Assembly: GCA_008973525.1 (NCBI GenBank)
Contig: WACJ01000528.1
Coordinates: 806,001-870,000, forward strand
From: Stenopsyche tienmushanensis
Lineage: Eukaryota; Arthropoda; Insecta; Trichoptera; Stenopsychidae
Reading direction: 5' to 3'
Length of the DNA: 64,000 nt
The notes under the pieces are model-generated. The model was not told the DNA's origin. It searched no databases and was given only the letters and a program-made list of their open reading frames with translations. Position 1 is the stretch's first letter, and each line of letters opens with the position of its first letter. Of the stretch, positions 61,075 through 64,000 are shown piece by piece. The position numbers and the translations under genes are program-made.

Positions 61075-61636
61075 TTAAAATGCGCGCGCATGTGAAATAT
61101 TGTATTAATTTCGTTTTAAAAAAATGATTATGTTGGAGCGTATGACATCCACGTATACTTTGAGATAGTTCGATATATGTTAAATATGCATATTAACCTT
61201 TTGATGCGTATACCCGCGTATTTGCGGTAAGAGCATTCGTACACATTGAGCTCGAAGATAGACATAAACGGATAGTTTCTTGCAGTTTGGAGATTGTGAA
61301 TAGGAAACAGCGTATATCGTACGATTGTATAGATCGATAACCCAAATTTATCGACAAATAATGATAACCCAAATTAATCGATTTCAAAAGTATTGTTTAT
61401 ATTTACGCGAAAAAATGAACGAAGATACTGAGCTATCAACAGTTTTTATTTACAAGATTGACTCACGTTGAGCGAGTCTGCGAGATAAGTGGATTAGTAT
61501 GGACGACAACCGGTGTACATACGAATATAGCATCTATGTTTATGTCATTTTAAAAGTAACTCACTACTCAAGGGGTTAATGTCGACAGCCTTATGCTCAA
61601 TGTTTTCTATCAGGATGCTTAAATGCGCGCGCATTT
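61075..61636. repeat. inverted pair of ATGCGCGCGCAT palindromes
   Basis: TAAAATGCGCGCGCAT at 61077-61092 is repeated in inverted form at 61623-61638 (ATGCGCGCGCATTTTA). Each core is itself a 12-bp palindrome of alternating purine-pyrimidine. Both lie next to TTAA. A third TGCGCGCGCA occurs at 62942-62951. The pair encloses the 61197-61575 candidate element. Confidence 0.5.
61197..61575. mobile_element. possible TTAA-flanked MITE, family 3
   Basis: A 379-bp segment lies between TTAA at 61193-61196 and 61576-61579. Ends CCTTTTGATGCGT and, inverted, CCCCTTGAGTAGT share 8 of 13 bases, a weak terminal repeat of the piggyBac CC(C)TTTGA type. Internally GATAACCCAAATT/AATCGAT is tandemly repeated (61336-61382). 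No coding potential. Weaker evidence than the other two TTAA elements. Confidence 0.35.
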
Positions 61637-61810
61637 TATCTTCCAGCGAAATGTATAATAGACCCAAAATATATAGGCCGTGTACGATCAAAATTTACAA
61701 ATTCCATACAGTTTTATATGTCAAACGGCTGAAAATTAAAAGCTTTAATTGCTTCAATCAACTATTGCTTAAGAACACAAACATCTAAGCTTAAATATAA
61801 TGTTAATGTA

Positions 61811-62412
61811 CGAGGGCGATTCAAATATATAAAATATAAAAGGAGTGTCTTATTTTTCTACATAGTTACCTTCATTAGAGAAAAAAAAATCCATAGCATA
61901 AGAAGCTTCTTGATCCCGTCACCGAAGAAAGAAGGCGGCTGCTCCGAAAACTAGTTGCGCACGTATTGTTTGACCGCAGCGTAGTCTTGAAATCGTTGCC
62001 TTCCTAGTGCCAATTTCAATTGACCAAACATATGGTAGTTAAACGGGCCCAAGTCTGGACTGTAAGGTGGGTGTTCCTAGTATAATTGTATCAGTTAATA
62101 ACGAGTTATCACTATTCCAGAAGATTATTTCTCGGCTTTCAGACTTTCATGAAAATTTTGGGCCTAATCAAACACTTGAGTCTTACTTAGAGTAACATCA
62201 CCAAAATTTAACTTGATTTCACGCATTTGTTTACGAGAAAATGAATAATTACGCGTTGCGCAACAGAGGATACAGCATATTGCTTCCTATCCGATGAAAT
62301 ATTTTTTTTCTAATAAAGGCTATGTAGAAACATAAGATTCTACATTTGTACTTTTATATATTACCAATAAATTTGCACAGCAAAATTCCTGATTATATTT
62401 GAATCGCCCTCA
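61811..62412 (-). mobile_element. internally deleted mariner element with intact ends
   Basis: A 602-bp element is flanked by TA on both sides (61809-61810, 62413-62414). Terminal repeats CGAGGGCGATTCAAATATA and TGAGGGCGATTCAAATATA differ at one base. On the minus strand it encodes the transposase start (FSRKQMREIKLNFGDVTLSK, near 62245-62185). After a large deletion comes the end: HPPYSPDLGPFNYHMF, QRFQDYAAVKQYVRN, a stop, FFGDGIKKLL (62085-61885). In mariner the Asp of the P-S/C-DY motif is the third residue of the D,D34D triad; here it is Asn. The first two catalytic residues are deleted. It is dead as an enzyme source but could once have moved in trans as a MITE. Confidence 0.9.
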
Positions 62413-62414
62413 TA

Positions 62415-62661
62415 TCATGAATAAATGCAATGATATTGACAGCATCGTAAAATATTAAATAGCTCAAAATTAATAGCGAAATTCCCAGAAATGGTTAATG
62501 TATTAAAAAGTTTCACACCGAAAAAATAGTTTCAGCTGAAGACTTACAAGTTTTAAAACGGCATGATCTCATGAGCATCTAATAAAAGAGTAACAGTAAC
62601 AATAAATAGTCGGCAAACAAATCACATGTGTTTAGTTGAAAAGGGAGTTTATCAAGGATTT
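62415..62661. other. AT-rich spacer
   Basis: No feature seen between the mariner element and the next dispersed repeat. Confidence 0.5.
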
Positions 62662-62702
62662 GGAGCAGTGAGTGCCACGAGAGAAGGAGGATTTGCGCAG
62701 GT
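62662..62702 (+). repeat. GAGCAGCGAGTGACCATG repeat, copy 3
   Basis: Reads GGAGCAGTGAGTGCCACGAG, then GATTTGCGCAGGTCATGAC. The TGCGCAGGTC part matches copy 1 downstream sequence, so the repeat is at least 40 bp long. Confidence 0.45.
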
Positions 62703-64000
62703 CATGACTTATAACATGACAGTAATCGTTGAGCATCGTTTTCCACATTAAAAACATAAATCTTCATGGAATAATTTAAAAATAAGCTTACAACGAGAGT
62801 CGTTCATTCATAAAACATTGAAAATTGTTAATGGTATGAACCTATATATCTAATCATTATAGAAAATCATGTTTATAAACACACATGGTTTGACACATAT
62901 TTCAGCTGGATTCAAGCTCATTGCTCTCTTTAATTTGTGACTGCGCGCGCATCCTATTTTAAAATATAGCAGATTACGATAACATACGATGTAAACGAAG
63001 TTATTATCTGTTTTTTTATATAAGAAATTTAATTATAAAAATGTCAGCTGGTGTCATCTGGTTAAAATTTTCACATGATATATGCTGTCCAAAAATATGC
63101 ATTCTTCTTATAGCACAATTCCACAATGAAGGCATAATGAGAGCAATAAGTGGGTGGATAAAAATAGTCGACGTGCGATTCATCAGAGGTCAAGTGCCAC
63201 TTATTCATATCCAACTTACTAATAGATCTAACCGAAGAAAATGAAATTAAAAGGGAATTCAGGAACAGATTTTTTTATATTATGAAAAAATAAATATTTT
63301 TAGAAGTCACAATGAAAAATGTTATGGACAATGTTAAGGATATAAAACGGATTTTGTTGGAATAAAAAAAACATTCTATTCAATACACTCGGGGAAGGTA
63401 TGGTCTTTTGTATGTGGCACTATTGTTAGAATTGTATAACTGCTTAACGGTCCATGAGGAATCATTCAAAAATTTTAGCTCAAATTTAAGATATTTTTTC
63501 AATGCAAAAATGAAAGCGATGGGGTTAAAAATATTATAAAAAACATATTTAAAAATCAATGTTAAATTAAAATAGCTCACCTATTAAAATGGAAGAGATC
63601 GTTGCACATCAGCACAAATAACTGATACTAATAAAGTAGAAATCATAAAAATGACTCCTTCCTTAATTAAAACGATGTTATTTTTAAATTATCGACTATT
63701 TATATATAATATTATCGACTATTTATATAAGTAAATTCAACAAAATTAAATAACTATGCTTGCACTTATTATGAACATACACAGGATTGATTGAGCACCA
63801 TTCATTTAACAATTTAACTATTTTCAACAAAGCAACACCAATAAACTCTTCTTTTGACACACGTGTAGAAATAATTTAAACATTTAATAATTAGAATATG
63901 AATATAATATATACCAGGGGAATAAACAACAACAAAAAATAGCACAATTCCTTGAAAAACGTCCTTTCGCAAGACACTAGTTTCTTTGGAACTATTTTAG
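62703..64000. other. AT-rich non-coding stretch to the window end
   Basis: No gene seen. One exact tandem duplication: TTATCGACTATTTATATA at 63690-63707 and again at 63713-63730. Frames at 63041-63244 (plus) and 63380-63580 (minus) are unrecognised. Confidence 0.45.

Noticed and set aside
1..64000. Prokaryotic features such as CRISPR arrays, operons, phage or defence islands
   Set aside because: No long ORFs, no ribosome-binding-site/ORF pairs and no regularly spaced repeats; the content is eukaryotic, transposon-rich DNA.

Overview
The window is strongly AT-rich eukaryotic DNA that looks like an arthropod, most likely insect, intergenic desert or very long intron. No open reading frame exceeds 141 codons. 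There are no operons, ribosome-binding sites, tRNA/rRNA genes or CRISPR arrays. The recognisable protein fragments are decayed class II transposases typical of arthropod genomes: mariner, hAT, a Mutator-like family and TTAA-type (piggyBac-like) MITEs. Short candidate introns of about 70-90 nt with GTAAGT/GTGAGT donors also fit an insect. I cannot name the species.

Layout. 1-13 kb: mostly featureless DNA with a TATA-plus-exon candidate (4.4-4.8 kb), a cryptic minus-strand terminal exon candidate (6.3-6.4 kb), a TTAA-flanked MITE (11.8-12.3 kb) and a GC-richer block (12.9-13.15 kb). 13-21 kb: a decayed mariner (13.5-13.9 kb), hairpins near 14.4 kb, a pair of about 300-bp direct repeats (17.4 and 19.6 kb) and a possible two-exon coding relic (20.1-20.5 kb). 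21-37 kb: largely empty apart from a GC-rich stem-loop (26.65 kb), a second TTAA MITE (27.95-28.23 kb) and a few blocks of more balanced composition that could be cis-regulatory. 37.6-39.4 kb: two very GC-rich islands with coding-like third positions and splice-like borders; these are the best candidates for host coding exons. 43-64 kb: a transposon graveyard with two Mutator-like fragments (44.05-44.46 and 56.0-56.6 kb), two inverted copies of a mariner/hAT chimera (49.45-50.04 and 55.11-55.59 kb), a possible TTAA element (61.2-61.6 kb) and a 602-bp internally deleted mariner with intact terminal inverted repeats and TA target duplication (61,811-62,412).

No feature here can be shown to act together with another as a pathway. 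The transposase relics all carry stops, frameshifts or lost catalytic residues and are almost certainly inactive. Every host-gene call is an ab initio reading of splice signals and codon composition, and is marked as such. I found no convincing undescribed biological system. The most unusual structure is the duplicated mariner/hAT chimera sharing one internal junction.
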